A DNA stretch of 64,000 bases from Odiellus spinosus. Taxonomy: Eukaryota; Arthropoda; Arachnida; Opiliones; Phalangiidae. Both the position numbers and the translations under genes were made by a program. The notes below the pieces were generated by a model. The model was not told the origin of the DNA. It did no database searches and saw only the letters and a list, made by a program, of their open reading frames with translations. Each line of letters opens with the position of its first letter. Position 1 is the stretch's first letter. This document shows, in pieces, positions 22,901 to 32,830 of this stretch. The stretch covers positions 6,536,766-6,600,765 of the forward strand of contig OY987240.1 of NCBI GenBank assembly GCA_963920705.1, in the 5' to 3' direction.

Positions 22901-24784
22901 GAGCTTGATAACCTTTGAATAACACTTGATTAGACACACGGTAAACAGCATTTTTTTTCGCAATTTGAGATTGATTGGTTTTATAGTGCACGGCTCTCTT
23001 TTCCGCAATTTGAGATTGATTGGTTTTATAGTGCACGGCTCTCTTTTTCGCAATTTGAGATTTATTGTTTTTATAGTGCACGACTCTCTCTTTCGCAATT
23101 TGAGATTGATTGGTTTTATAGTGCACGGCTCTCTTTTTCGCAATTTGAGATTGATTGGTTTTATAATGCATGGCTCTCTTTTTCGCAATTTGAGATTGAT
23201 TGGTTTTATAGTGCACGGCTCTCTTTTTCGCAATTTGAGATTGATTGGTTTTATAGTTCACGGCTCTCTTTTTCGCAATTTGAGATTGATTGGTTTTATA
23301 GTTTACGGCTCTCTTTTTCGCAATTTGAGATTGATTGGTTTTATAGTGCACGGCTCTCTTTTTCGCAATTTGAGATTGATTTGTTTTATAGTGCACTGCT
23401 CTCTTTTTCGTAATCGGAGATTGATTGGTTTTATAATACACGGCTTTTTTTTTTTAATCCATTCTTGGTGCCGTAGGTAGTATATTCTGTGTTTGTTTTC
23501 AACTTTTTGCGACATACAAATTTCCGAACATTTTTTATAACCAACCTGATTTTTAGTTATATTTTCTGTAGTATTTGTCAGATTTTTTTTGGCATTGACA
23601 TACTGATGTATCGAACTTAGACTAAAGCTAGCCGATCTTGTCAAGCAGCCATCTTGGCTGACAGGCTTTGTCAAGCAGCCATCTTGGCTGACAGGCTTTG
23701 TCAAGCAGCCATCTTGGCTGACAGGTTTTGTCAAGCAGCCACCTTGGCTGACAGGCTTTGTCAAGCAGCCACCTTGGCTGACAGGCTTTGTCAAGCAGCC
23801 ACCTTGGCTGACAGGCTTTGTCAAGCAGCCATCTTGGCTGACAGGTTTTGTCAAGCAGCCATCTTGGCTGACAGGCTTTGCCAAGCAGCCATCTTGGCTG
23901 ACAGGCTTTGTCAAGCAGCCATCTTGGCTGACAGGCTTTGTCAAGCAGCCATCTTGGCTGACAGGCTTTGTCAAGCAGCCATCTTGGCTGACAGGTTTTG
24001 TCAAGCAGCCATCTTGGTTGACAGGCTTTGTCAAGCAGCCATCTTGGCTGACAGGCTTTGTCAAGCAGCCATCTTGGCTGACAGGCTTTGTCAAGCAGCC
24101 ATCTTGGCTGACAGGTTTTGTCAAGCAGCCATCTTGGCTGACAGGCTTTGTCAAGCAGCCATCTTGGCTGACAGGCTTTGTCAAGCAGCCATCTTGGCTG
24201 ACAGGCTTTGTCAAGCAGCCATCTTGGCTGACAGGCTTTGTCAAACAGCCATCTTGGCTGACAGGTTTTGTCAAGCAGCCATCTTGGTTGACAGGTTTTG
24301 TCAAGCAGCCATCTTGGCTGACAGGCTTTGTCAAGCAACCATCTTGGGTGACACTATCAAGCATGTCTAGGCTTTCTTGGTAATTAACACAAAGTCTTTT
24401 GACCATGTCGTCGTCTTGGAAACAAGGAGACCTTTTTAAAGAATTATCGTCATCAGCACCTAAACTTTGAAATGCTATATTGTCATTAGTATCATTAGAA
24501 ATCGTTTCATCGTTATGAACAATTGAGCCCGCGCTTACCGCCACGGGCAATGGATCAGGATAATCTTCATTTGGACTTTTTCCACCCATAAAATGATTAG
24601 AACAAATATACCAATGTTCTTTTACTGAACTTGGCGGACAGGTTTTTTTGCAAAGTAGCAGCCATTTTGCACATTTTATGGCTTGTTTTGTGGGCTTTGG
24701 GAAGGCAAAAAATTTTACTCTTATATCCTTCTTGCGTGTGCTGTTTAGACACCCAGGATAAACACAGTACTTTATCTTCACCAT
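16290..24784 (-). CDS. Helitron replicase: THAP, peptide repeats, Rep, PIF1-type helicase, USP protease (interrupted)
   Basis: One gene read from three in-line segments. Segment 1 (24784-23303) opens with a THAP-like C2CH finger (C7, C12 ... CSNH at ~64-67; residues 1-85), which would bind DNA, then 24 ten-residue repeats (QDGCLTKPVS). Segment 2 (23441-16944, 2165 codons) has eleven 15-residue repeats (KKRAVHYKTNQSQIA), a Rep domain (WFVTLSCAEYDW ~1040; HVH metal motif PHVHMVLW ~1122; two-tyrosine motif TYVTGYVSK ~1267) and a helicase (Walker A GFGGTGKS ~1600; Walker B VIDEVSM ~1682; HKSQGM ~1978; VALSRV ~2005). It ends in a ubiquitin-specific protease Cys box (GNTCYANSSLQAL, ~2100). Segment 3 (16943-16290) holds the rest of the protease. 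Segments 1 and 2 meet in different frames at an A11 run (23446-23456); segments 2 and 3 are in one frame, split only by TGA at 16944-16946. Function: rolling-circle transposition. Apart from these two points the frame is open over 8.4 kb, so the copy looks young. Confidence 0.88.
22960..23445 (-). repeat. 45-bp in-frame repeats (11 copies) in the Helitron gene
   Basis: GCAATTTGAGATTGATTGG and the rest of a 45-bp unit, repeated with few differences, encode basic 15-residue units (KKRAVHYKTNQSQIA). The unit is a multiple of three, so copy number can change without breaking the frame. The units are lysine/arginine-rich, so they could bind nucleic acid or act as a nuclear-localising linker (inference). 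Confidence 0.92.
23443..23456 (-). other. A11 homopolymer at the reading-frame switch
   Basis: On the coding strand ATT is followed by eleven A and then GCCG. Frame 1 gives IKKKKP; the downstream frame needs one extra base, equivalent to a -1 shift on an A-AAA-AAA type slippery run. It may be a lost base, an assembly error, transcriptional slippage or programmed frameshifting; the sequence alone does not decide. Confidence 0.6.
23636..24356 (-). repeat. 30-bp in-frame repeats (24 copies) in the Helitron gene
   Basis: TCAAGCAGCCATCTTGGCTG plus ACAGGCTTTG, repeated with only scattered T/C changes, encodes QDGCLTKPVS decapeptides between the THAP finger and the basic repeats. All six frames are open here, so opposite-strand reading frames of 236-238 codons are by-products. 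Each unit carries one cysteine. Confidence 0.95.
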
Positions 24785-25925
24785 TTTATCTTTAAAAAGA
24801 CAAAACTGAACTTCAAAACTTAATAAGTATTAATTTCTCTTGCCCAAAAGGTATATTTACCCGTGAAACTTACAAAGTAGAAAAAACTACGTAACTAGTT
24901 TTAAATTTCCAGTACTCAGAACGGGAAATAAAACACGGTACCACTTCATTCGCGGGAATAAAGCCACAAATATTTCAAATCTAGCTTAATCGAAATGTAA
25001 AAATGTATATTTCGCTTACCAGCACGTGTAAAGAACCTCAAGATTTTCTCTCGTTCGATATATTTGCGTACTCAAGTCATTAAAGACAAGAAAACACGAT
25101 TAAATTGACTCGCTTTAATTATTTATTAAAGAAATTTCTCAAAGAAACGTTTCCGTTCACTTATTGATTGAAAATGAAATAATATAATGTATTTTAAAAT
25201 AAAAAAAAAATTTAAAACTAGATTGGTAACATTTAAAAAGTTTCTACGTGATTTTTTAATGCAAAACAAACAACGTGTTTTTATTAAACAAGTTGGGAAA
25301 TCCAAAAGCCTACGTCCCCGATTACTACGTGACAATATAACCAAATTTACCCTAGCTTAAAATATAGCATATTTGACGAAATGTGTGTCTGTTCAAAGAC
25401 TTAGAAAGACTAGAGTTTGATGTTTCTGACGATTTATACTATGAACAAATATAAATCTCTAGTTACGTATATCTGTCTGTCGGTCTATTACAAGAGGCAT
25501 AGGCTAGCACGAAGGATTAACAAGTTGGTGGGACGGGTAGTTCGAGTGATTAGCTAAGCAAACTAGCCTTACCAAAAATATTACCGATTTTGGACCAAGG
25601 CCTAAAGCTTTCATTTGTTTATTTAGATTTTGGCGTTTATTTAAAAAACATTTGGCTCCTAGTTGAGATATTGATTAATCTTTTTGGTAAACATAGCTCG
25701 TCCATTTGTGAGCTAAAAACGTCTTGATCGATAGACTAAATGGATAGCTCTGATGATACGTGAAACCTATTCGGCAGGATTGCTATAGCTGAACGTTCTT
25801 AATACCAACTCCGCCAACGTTGCGGGCTTATAACTAAACCCTGTCCACTACAATATAAATAAGCTTTTCGGTTTACCTCATAAATATATAAATTGAGTAT
25901 ATAATTCGAAAGAAATGAGTTTACC
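24785..25925. other. AT-rich DNA upstream of the Helitron gene
   Basis: No gene recognised; a 72-codon minus-strand frame (25126-25344) looks like chance. If the Helitron 5' end lies here, its terminus is not obvious by eye. Confidence 0.5.
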
Positions 25926-25931
25926 TTTGGG

Positions 25932-26349
25932 ACCGTCCATAAACTACGTCACACGATTTAGTGGGGGGGGAGGGGGTTTGTCTCTCTGTGACGGGCTGTG
26001 ACGCAAGGGGGGTAGGGGGTATATCGGTTTGTGACGTCACATTTTTTTTTACAAACATATTTTCTATCCTCTGTGTTCCCACGGTATGCTCCCATTGGCT
26101 TATCCAAGATAATCCCATTGAAGTTAAGAAGAGCGTTGAGGAATGGTTAAATCCGACATGGGAAGAAACATAGTTTTAACAAATTTGTTTTCAATTGTAA
26201 CAATCTAAAATATAAATCTATGATAAATTCATTGGCGATGTTCGTGTGACGTACACTTAAGGGGGGGGGGGTTCGTTGGTTCGTGACGATAGTGTGACGA
26301 TGGGGGGAAATTGGACTTTTTCGCGTGACGTAGTTTATGGACGGTCCCT
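25932..26349. mobile_element. MITE with GGGACCGTCCATAAACTACG inverted ends
   Basis: The 24-bp left end (GGGACCGTCCATAAACTACG, continuing TCAC) is mirrored at 26325-26349, ~420 bp in all, flanked by CTTTG on both sides (5-6 bp target duplication). The interior is G-rich on one strand (runs of 8-9 G near 25965 and 26261). Short elements with GGGACCGTCCATAAA-type ends are common in invertebrate genomes; no transposase is present. Confidence 0.85.
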
Positions 26350-27400
26350 TTGTTTTATAGATAAAAAATAAAACTACTCAAACTGGTTAAAATTCGAATG
26401 TATAATTTTCTTAACTACAAGGAGTTCACCAATCGCTTTCACTTCGCCTTGATGCCCGATATGCTCCTAAAGTAGAAAGTGTCACCGATACAGCGGGTTT
26501 TTTCGAAAGTAGATGGCGATGATATCGCGTTAATTTTTCCGAATTACGCCGGCGCACGAACATCAAAATTGTGTAATCGTCCTTTCGACCGCTTTACAAT
26601 TTAACTTTTTCATTTTAGAAGCTAATGAAAACTCACAAAGTAATTTAGAGCACGTTCAGTAACACTCAGCGGTGAGTGCGCCGAGTCCGGTTTCTTTACT
26701 GTGCGCTTTTTCTCACTTCCGGTTTTACGTCACGGATACTCACCGATTGCTCATCGGAGACACCGACTATACGAGATGATTTTTTCGGTGGCGTGACGTA
26801 AAACGCGTAGCACGCTCTCTTCAATTGGTTAGTTTCTCGTCCTGAATCTTAAGAAAATGTAGATCTCGTAGATAATAGATATATTTAATCGGTGTAATTC
26901 CTGAGGACAACATTAGAATTAACGTTTCACGCGATCAGAAAAAATTTAATTGAAAATTAAATAATATTTCTGTTTTAAACGGCTTTTAAGTCAAATTTGT
27001 TACAATACTTTCCACATACTTTAATTCTAACAGGATTTGACCAAGGCTTAGGATTGAATTAAATAAGCCGCTAAAATACCAGTAGTCGCGGTTTTTATAA
27101 ATTTACTCTTATTAATTGAGTATAAAATATTTATACTATTTTTTGGCATGTTTATGATAGATTCTTTATCACTCTCATTATTTAACTCTGTAATTAAGTA
27201 GAGTAGCTATGTACCCGATAAAAATTTCTCGCCAATTTTTTCAAAACCTTTCTCTGTATTAATTCAATTTCAGTGAACGGTCGGAACCCAATGAGTAGGA
27301 TGATTATTGACATACACACTTCTGTTTGTATTTTAATACTTGTTTTTAAGAAAATACACCTTTCATATTAATCAAGAAATATACCAAGTTATATTTAGCT
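26350..27400. other. AT-rich DNA; possible small inverted-repeat element
   Basis: No gene seen. 26648-26823 begins GAGCACGTTCAGTAACACTC, ends GTAGCACGCTCTC and holds GTTTTACGTCAC/GTGACGTAAAAC in inverse, so it may be a decayed MITE. Confidence 0.35.
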
Positions 27401-27406
27401 TTTATT
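27401..27406 (-). terminator. polyadenylation signal candidate of the four-exon gene
   Basis: AATAAA on the minus strand, ~150 nt after the stop codon at 27555. Confidence 0.35.
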
Positions 27407-27554
27407 CGTTTTCTCGCAAAAGTTACAATATAACGTCTACTTAAAGTTAACTTAATACAGGAGTATTACCACCGTCCTCTCCTTCCCTTCTGTACTGCAT
27501 TAGGTTTTCTTGGAGCTTTACGAACTGAACGCTTTTATAAATAAAATAGCTGAT

Positions 27555-28919
27555 TCAATAAATACTATTTAAATAATATAAAATAAAAGGCTGACATACT
27601 AAAATATCAGCAGAAGTGGATGCGGACTTCAAAATGTCTTCAAAGGCTTCGTTTTTAAACAGATCTGACGTTCTATCGGTTTGCCACTCAACCCCGTCGA
27701 TTGCTTTTTGAAATTTTTTTGGAAAGTCCCATCTGATATTAAATCGCCTTTTTTCCTCTAATTCCATCATGTAGTGATATATATCCTTTTGGCACTGCAA
27801 CATCGCTTTGCGAACTAGCGATGTTTCCTCGACCTATTAGTAAAAAGAGGTTTAGTATTAATATTATTGGTCTTTAAAAATACCGCATAAAAGGATTACT
27901 TCTTTAATATTTTGCACGGCGTATTCCACGTATCCCAGAATAGCACTTAATTTATTTTCTTCCTCGCAAAGTAGGCCCTCTTTCTTTAACGTGATGGATT
28001 TTAAAGTGCCACTTCGTTTGATGGACTTGTTTAGCACTGGCACAAAATTGGAAGGTGATTTAACAATGCTAAGTTGATACTAAAAATGAACGAATAAATA
28101 TAAATGTAAAATAGTTCCGCGATATGTGAAGAATTACCTTTTCTATCTAAACTAATATACTCTACTAATTTTCTTGCTCAATTTGGGAGAGCTGTTTTAA
28201 ACCAATCGAACCGACTGAAAAATTCTATTGGTCGTTGTACTAATTATTTTTCTAAGTTTTTGCTTTCTTCCTAAACTAAACAAATTTTCTAAATTGAAGA
28301 TAGCGATTTTTGGTTTTTCAAAGTTTTTATTTTTCGCTCCTACGAGCTCTAATTTTTAGCCTTTTACTTGGCTCGAAGATTTTTACGAAGTGAAATAATA
28401 CCCTCTCGGGTTACAAGTTTTCTTTTTCAAAATTGAATACAATGGTTAACAAAATTTTCTTAACATTCATGGGTTTTTACAATTTTGGGGGGAACACGTG
28501 TGGGATATTTTTGGGGAAACCAGGTGTTGAAAGTGTGGCAATTTGCCTTTATTTGCTTTTCGACGATTTTAGTTTCTTTATATTGTTCGGGTTTTTATAA
28601 ATATTTTTCAGTAAAGTAAGATCATAAGTTAATAATTTTAAGTTTGAACAAGATTTTTAACAATATGAAAGCATTTTTTACTTGACCACTTAATTCCGAT
28701 GATCCCGAGGGAGGGACAAAATCCGTTGGATTGTAATCGCCACTCGATAATTGTATACCTAAAATAGAATAATTGAAGCGAAATACATAATATGAACACT
28801 AAATTAAGGAAGTATTAAAAATACAACGAAGAATATTGCAGGTTTTCCATGGGTAAGGTAACTATACTAAATAAGCAACAAACGAATTAATACTCACGGT
28901 TACCTTCGTTCGAATCCAT
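27555..28919 (-). CDS. four-exon gene, unknown function (185 aa)
   Basis: Exons on the minus strand: 28919-28898 (22 nt, starts ATG GAT TCG), 28758-28682 (77), 28079-27900 (180), 27833-27555 (279 with TAA). Every intron begins GT and ends AG (139, 602 and 66 bp), and the third ends with a TACTAATAG branch/acceptor region. The frame stays open across all three joins, including the codon split C|GT. Chance agreement of four exons is unlikely. The protein begins MDSNEGNRIQLSS, is polar and mixed-charge, and has a probable helical centre (LLCEEENKLSAILGYVEYAV). No signal peptide, membrane segment or domain that I recognise. It may be a host gene or gene copy carried inside the 20-kb insertion. 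Confidence 0.65.
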
Positions 28920-30040
28920 ATCGAGTTCACCGCTTATTAAATGTAACAATGGGCAGCTTTCAAACTAAACAATTCGTTACTGAATGTAGAATAACAAGCC
29001 GTTTTAGGTCTTTAAATACATTTTCCGAGTAATGTTTTTTGATGCTGAAGCTTGCAAAAAAATTTCGTCATTCAAAAAGGCAGGATGTATAAAATAGGGT
29101 AAAGCGTTAACCACACAACAAATTTGAAATTCTTTAATTGCAAAGATTTTGGTCTATCAGATTTAGCTCAAACTTTTTGCATTTAACATTGCATTCTTTA
29201 AAATTGTAGCTTAATATTTTTGAGCCCTGGCTATTCAACGGCAAGCCGCTATGTTAGTTGTTACGTCAATTGTGTAAATCGATATATGTTTATAATTAGG
29301 CTTAGGTTTTCACGCGCATTTTCATCGCCTTAATTTTTCGTTCGCGTTTAAAAAATGATTGTAAACGAACTAATCCGTGCATAATTCCAAGGCTGATCCA
29401 TATGTGGAAGTATTAGAAATTAAATCTGAAAGGAAAGGTAGTTAACTTCAAAGGTTTACTCTTGATATATTGTTATAGTCAAAATTGAAGGGCAGAAGAG
29501 TACAACCCGAGTAGAAGAACCCAGTGAATTTAATTTTCACCTGCCGATAAAAAATACAATGATTATCTTCTGTTTACTAAATTAAATTTTTGTTAATTAT
29601 TTTAGAAGCAATTAATATAGGTAGGCTAAGCTTTTGTTTTAACTCTTTGTATAGCCAATTCAGGCACCTTTCTCTCTATTACTTCATATACCTTATCAAT
29701 ATTTCGTTTTGAAATGTTTGTTTAACCAAGAAAAGCACTCCTACCGGATAATAAACCCTTGATTTTTTTAAACTAACTTTCTCTCTATTAACTGGAATTC
29801 AACACTAATTATTTGAGCTCTTCTTCCCACATTCCCGTAAACTTTACGGGACGCGTTATAATCATCGATCTCGGGCAGTTTTCGCGCAAACCATTCCTGG
29901 GACCCTTCTTTACGTTTCTAGATAAACTTCCGCGCTTTAGGCAAAATGGGTTATTATCAATTGTTATTAGCGATTTGCGAAGAACTGTACATACATTCTG
30001 CAATCCACCTCTAGTTTGCAACAAGCCTAAGCATACACAT
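28920..30040. other. non-coding DNA upstream of the four-exon gene
   Basis: No gene supported. GTATTTAAAG at ~29018 on the minus strand is a weak TATA candidate ~100 nt before the four-exon gene's ATG. Overlapping opposite-strand frames at 29809-30076 have no recognisable content. Confidence 0.45.
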
Positions 30041-30110
30041 ATATATGACAGACAAAAACTTACGAGACCAGTGTAAAACCTTAAACTTATAGTTCAGTCA
30101 GGAAGGTAAA
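30041..30110 (+). repeat. decayed fragment of the structured unit's 3' end
   Basis: GACAGACAAAAA..., CCAGTGTAAAACCTTAAACT and AGTTCAGTCAGGAAGGTAAA align in order with 8046-8105 of copy 1, with the terminal hairpin broken by changes. This makes a third, dead copy of the unit's end. Confidence 0.6.
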
Positions 30111-30159
30111 AATTATAGGGAGACTTGGACCGGATCCCAACGATCCAAAAACCCACACT

Positions 30160-30388
30160 GGGGCTGGAAACTTTACATAGCCTAACCTAACATGTGACTC
30201 AAATGCCATCAACGAGCTATCGAACAAGAGGACACTCCGCCAAGTTTGTCAAACCCAAGGCTATATCTTTCGCTAAATCGAGTTACTTTACAGAACGGGT
30301 TATCAACGACTGGAACGTGCTGCCCGATGAATATTTGTTGCAGAAGTCGTCGAAGAGTTTTAGAACTATTATAAGTAAATTGATTTGA
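30160..30388 (+). pseudogene. 3' end of a LINE-type (non-LTR) reverse transcriptase ORF
   Basis: The frame ends with RGHSAKFVKPKA...YFTERVINDWNVLP...SKSFRTIISKLI and a stop. The RVxNxWNxLP block, followed by a short SxxxF(K/R) tail, is the usual carboxyl end of CR1/RTE-like retrotransposon ORF2 proteins. Nothing of the reverse transcriptase core is present upstream, so this is a 5'-truncated relic. Confidence 0.7.
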
Positions 30389-30473
30389 TTTCGTTACAAT
30401 TTTTTTTTTGTTTTTTTTATGTTATATAATTTTATGTAACCCTTGTTATTTTGGGGCACTTGCATATAAGATA

Positions 30474-30716
30474 AGGTTAGTAAAGAGACAGGTTAAGCAT
30501 ACAAACCAAATCACGTGAGTGTTTGGAATCCGGGCTTTATTTCCGAGTTGCGGCCATTTTATTTGCTACTGACAACTGAACAGATGGCGCCAGGAGAAGT
30601 GTGATGTGCCATGTATTAGTTGTATCAAAATTAGCCCCGCCCTGGAAATCAAAACTGGATTCCGAAAAGTCACGTGATTTGGTTTGTCTGCTTAACCTAT
30701 CTCTTTACTAACCTTG
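30474..30716. mobile_element. MITE, ~243 bp, ~60-bp inverted ends
   Basis: The left end AGGTTAGTAAAGAGACAGGT and right end (inverse) AGGTTAGTAAAGAGATAGGT continue matching through AAACCAAATCACGTGA for ~60 bp. GATA flanks both sides as a possible target duplication. No coding capacity. Confidence 0.85.
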
Positions 30717-31061
30717 ATAAAAGTTAATTTAGCTAAGCAGTCTGTATTCGCTGCAACAAAAGAAAAAAGTTGTTACAATTTAGCGTATAACTTTTTCTTT
30801 CCTCATTGTTTAAAAGAAACTAGCCTCCTCGTGGCGTTGATTTAAAAAATAAAATTACGATCCTGTTAACCCAACAGAAATACGTTTAAATATTATACAA
30901 AATATAGGTGGGTAACAGTTTTTCAGGAATTCCTAAAATTAGCTACCCATATTGCTGAAAACCTAAAAATGTAAACAAGAGACCAGTATCCCTTAGTTAA
31001 AGGTTTTAAAATAACAAGTATGTGTGACATTGAAATAAAAACACCTCTATAACAAATATGA
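30717..31061. other. non-coding DNA, nothing recognised
   Basis: AT-rich spacer between the MITE and the microprotein gene candidate; no open frame of note. Confidence 0.5.
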
Positions 31062-31067
31062 TTTATT
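31062..31067 (-). terminator. polyadenylation signal of the microprotein gene candidate
   Basis: AATAAA 15 nt after the stop codon, followed by a GT/T-rich stretch (GGTGTTTTTATTTC). Confidence 0.5.
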
Positions 31068-31081
31068 TAGTCAAGCGTAAT

Positions 31082-31276
31082 TCACGCGATGGTTAAAATA
31101 AATATTTTCATGTATGCAATGATCAGGCTGACGATGTAGAAGTTCTTGCTCAGGGTTCCCACTTCCTCAAAGTCTTGACGCATAGCGCGGTTTTCTAGCA
31201 GGCAGGTTTCTTCATAGAATGACTTATGCAGATGATAAGTAGATACTGCTGACAATGTGATGGTCGAGTGTTTCAT
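31082..31276 (-). CDS. candidate intronless gene for a 64-aa membrane microprotein
   Basis: The ATG at 31276 is the first ATG after a TATAAAAGG box (31418-31411), ~135 nt downstream, and the stop is followed within 15 nt by AATAAA. So a complete, compact Pol II gene is laid out in 360 bp. The product has a polar, acidic middle (FYEETCLLENRAMRQDFEEV) and a C-terminal hydrophobic stretch of ~19 residues (FYIVSLIIAYMKIFILTIA), as in tail-anchored proteins or single-pass regulatory micropeptides. I recognise no family. The evidence is architecture only. Confidence 0.4.
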   Translation of the reverse strand: MKHSTITLSAVSTYHLHKSFYEETCLLENRAMRQDFEEVGTLSKNFYIVSLIIAYMKIFILTIA

Positions 31277-31410
31277 GGCACGCCAGTCAGTTAATGAAGA
31301 TGAGACGCTATCCTTCCACCTTGGAGTTCAAAGTAATGACTAACCAATACTTCCAAGTTGACGTCGAGATATTAAGCAGTCAAATGATATTGTATCGCTG
31401 AATACCTAGC

Positions 31411-31418
31411 CTTTTATA
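31411..31418 (-). promoter_or_regulatory. TATA box of the microprotein gene candidate
   Basis: TATAAAAG on the minus strand, with no other ATG between it and the start codon at 31276. Confidence 0.45.
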
Positions 31419-31689
31419 CCCAAAGTAGGCAAGATAAAAAACGGGCCCACTAACAAAGAGTGGCCTACTGGGGGAGTGGTGTCCCACCGCCGATTTTTAT
31501 AAACTAATGAATTAATTAAATCTGTCTCAGAGTCCATTTTTCTAAGACATTTTGGAAATCTCATCTCTATATATCATTGAGGCTAATGTGAAATACCCTA
31601 GTTTATCTACCCTACGGTACATCATTCTAATTTTGTTAATAAAACATTATCAACAAAACATTCCGTGCGTTTCTTAGATATAGAGACTA

Positions 31690-32035
31690 AAAAAATAGTT
31701 TCCTTATTCCGTCTTTCGCTTTGACTAAAAAAATAGTTTCCTTATTCCGTCTTTCGCTTTAACGTTATCTAAAGTTTTTGTTATCTCAGTCGTAGTATTC
31801 AACATCAGAAAAGTATAAAAAATATAGAACACCCCAACATTTCTCTCTCTCTCGAATGCAAACTCTGAATGAAACGCCGTCTTTCACGGGGCTTCAACGT
31901 TATCTATAAAGCTTTTGTTATCTCAGTCGAAGTATTCATCAGAAAAACATAGAAAAATATAGAGTACCCCCATGATCCTAACATATTTTTCTCTCTCGAA
32001 TGCAAACTCTCAATGAAACGGACTCGCGGTCGGGA
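31690..32035. repeat. direct repeats of ~50 and ~170 bp next to the inner arm
   Basis: TAGTTTCCTTATTCCGTCTT recurs at ~31700 and ~31735. A longer unit (AACGTTATCTA..GTTATCTCAGTCG..GTATTC...TCTCTCTCGAATGCAAACTC) occurs twice, from ~31760 and ~31900. Confidence 0.8.
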
Positions 32036-32036
32036 G

Positions 32037-32068
32037 AAGAAGAAGAAGAAGAAGAAGAAGAAGAAGAA
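32037..32068. repeat. (GAA)n microsatellite
   Basis: About ten GAA triplets. Confidence 0.95.
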
Positions 32069-32079
32069 TATCTCAGTTA

Positions 32080-32379
32080 TCAATATGACAAAGAATTCCA
32101 CCTCATAAGACAAATCTCCATAGACTTTTCTAATGAAATTTTGAGACACCTATAAATAAAACAGGCCAGCTGGCCTGTTTTTAATACATAATCATCAGGG
32201 TACGAATCCCATGCTTCTTGATAATATACCTCTTGATCAACATAGAAATCTCTTAAGGTATCATTTCTAAAGACTCTGTTCTCTGGGTTATAATCCCAAT
32301 TATAACCCAGAATAGAATAAAGTCTATTCAAAGGGAGACTGAAACGTTTTTTCGCTGAATCATAGCTTTGACCAGGCAT
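32080..32379 (-). CDS. small ORF in the Polinton arm module, copy A
   Basis: Begins MPGQSYDSAKKRFSLPLNRL and stays open for 99 codons, only because it runs across the insertion edge. The counterpart at 46905-47111 has 68 codons and ends DYVSGY. Two further module copies (~32750 and ~46550) are broken by a TGA and a 2-bp deletion. Conservation may reflect recent duplication rather than coding. Confidence 0.25.
   Translation of the reverse strand: MPGQSYDSAKKRFSLPLNRLYSILGYNWDYNPENRVFRNDTLRDFYVDQEVYYQEAWDSYPDDYVLKTGQLACFIYRCLKISLEKSMEICLMRWNSLSY
32158..32181. other. 24-bp perfect palindrome at the right edge of the 20-kb insertion
   Basis: AAAACAGGCCAG and its exact mirror, with no loop. It ends 3 bp before the Polinton arm sequence resumes at 32184. 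Helitron ends often carry a hairpin, but here it is on the 5' side of the replicase gene and no CTRR end follows, so its role is open. Confidence 0.6.
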
Positions 32380-32830
32380 GAGCGGAAAAAATAGCTAGAA
32401 AGGTCTCTAACGGTTATCCATCACAGTTTGACAGGTAAATAGATCAACAGGTAAACCAATCAACAACAAAGGGAGAGTAAAGTCTCTTCAAAGGGAGACT
32501 GAAACGTTTTTAAGCACAAATTTCATTTTATTTAATAACCAGATACATTATCATCAGGGTCCGAATCCCATGCTTCTTGATAATATACCTCTTGATCAAC
32601 ATAGAAATCTCTTAAGGTATCATTTCTAAAGACTCTGTTCTCTGGGTTATAATCTCAATTATAACCCAGAATAGAATAAAGTCTATTCAAAGGGAGACTG
32701 AAACGTTTTTTCGCTGAATCATGGCTTTGCCCAGGCATGAGCGGAAAAATAGCTAGAAAGGTCTCTGACGGTCATCCATCAAAGTTTAACAGGTCACTCG
32801 TCAAAATGACATTAATTCATCAAAGTTTGA
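32184..32830 (-). repeat. ~360-bp arm modules, left inner arm (two copies)
   Basis: Each module holds ATCATCAGGGTCCGAATCCC..., the small ORF, TTCGCTGAATCATAGCTTTG, and CAAAGGGAGACTGAAACG. The same module makes up 46530-47355 in inverse, three times. Confidence 0.85.

Larger units (their letters stand above)
11930..32183. mobile_element. ~20.25-kb insertion splitting the left Polinton arm
   Basis: The uninterrupted arm reads ...AATAACCAGAT-ACATTATCATCAGGG... (for example at 32534-32560 and, in inverse, at ~46725-46750). On the left the first half ends at 11929 and the second half begins at 32184, so the DNA between them was inserted. Its content is the foldback element, the Helitron gene, two MITEs, a LINE scrap, the four-exon gene and the microprotein gene, with all genes on the minus strand. 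It may be a single large Helitron with captured genes or several insertions in series; no canonical Helitron ends (5' TC, 3' CTRR) were found at the borders. Confidence 0.55.

Noticed and set aside
23654-24370. 238- and 236-codon frames in the 30-bp repeat block
   Set aside because: A 30-bp unit without stops keeps all frames open; only the minus-strand QDGCLTKPVS frame connects to the THAP finger.
29809-30076. 71- and 87-codon frames on opposite strands
   Set aside because: No domain and they overlap a decayed repeat end; the only supported coding relic here is the LINE tail at 30160-30388.
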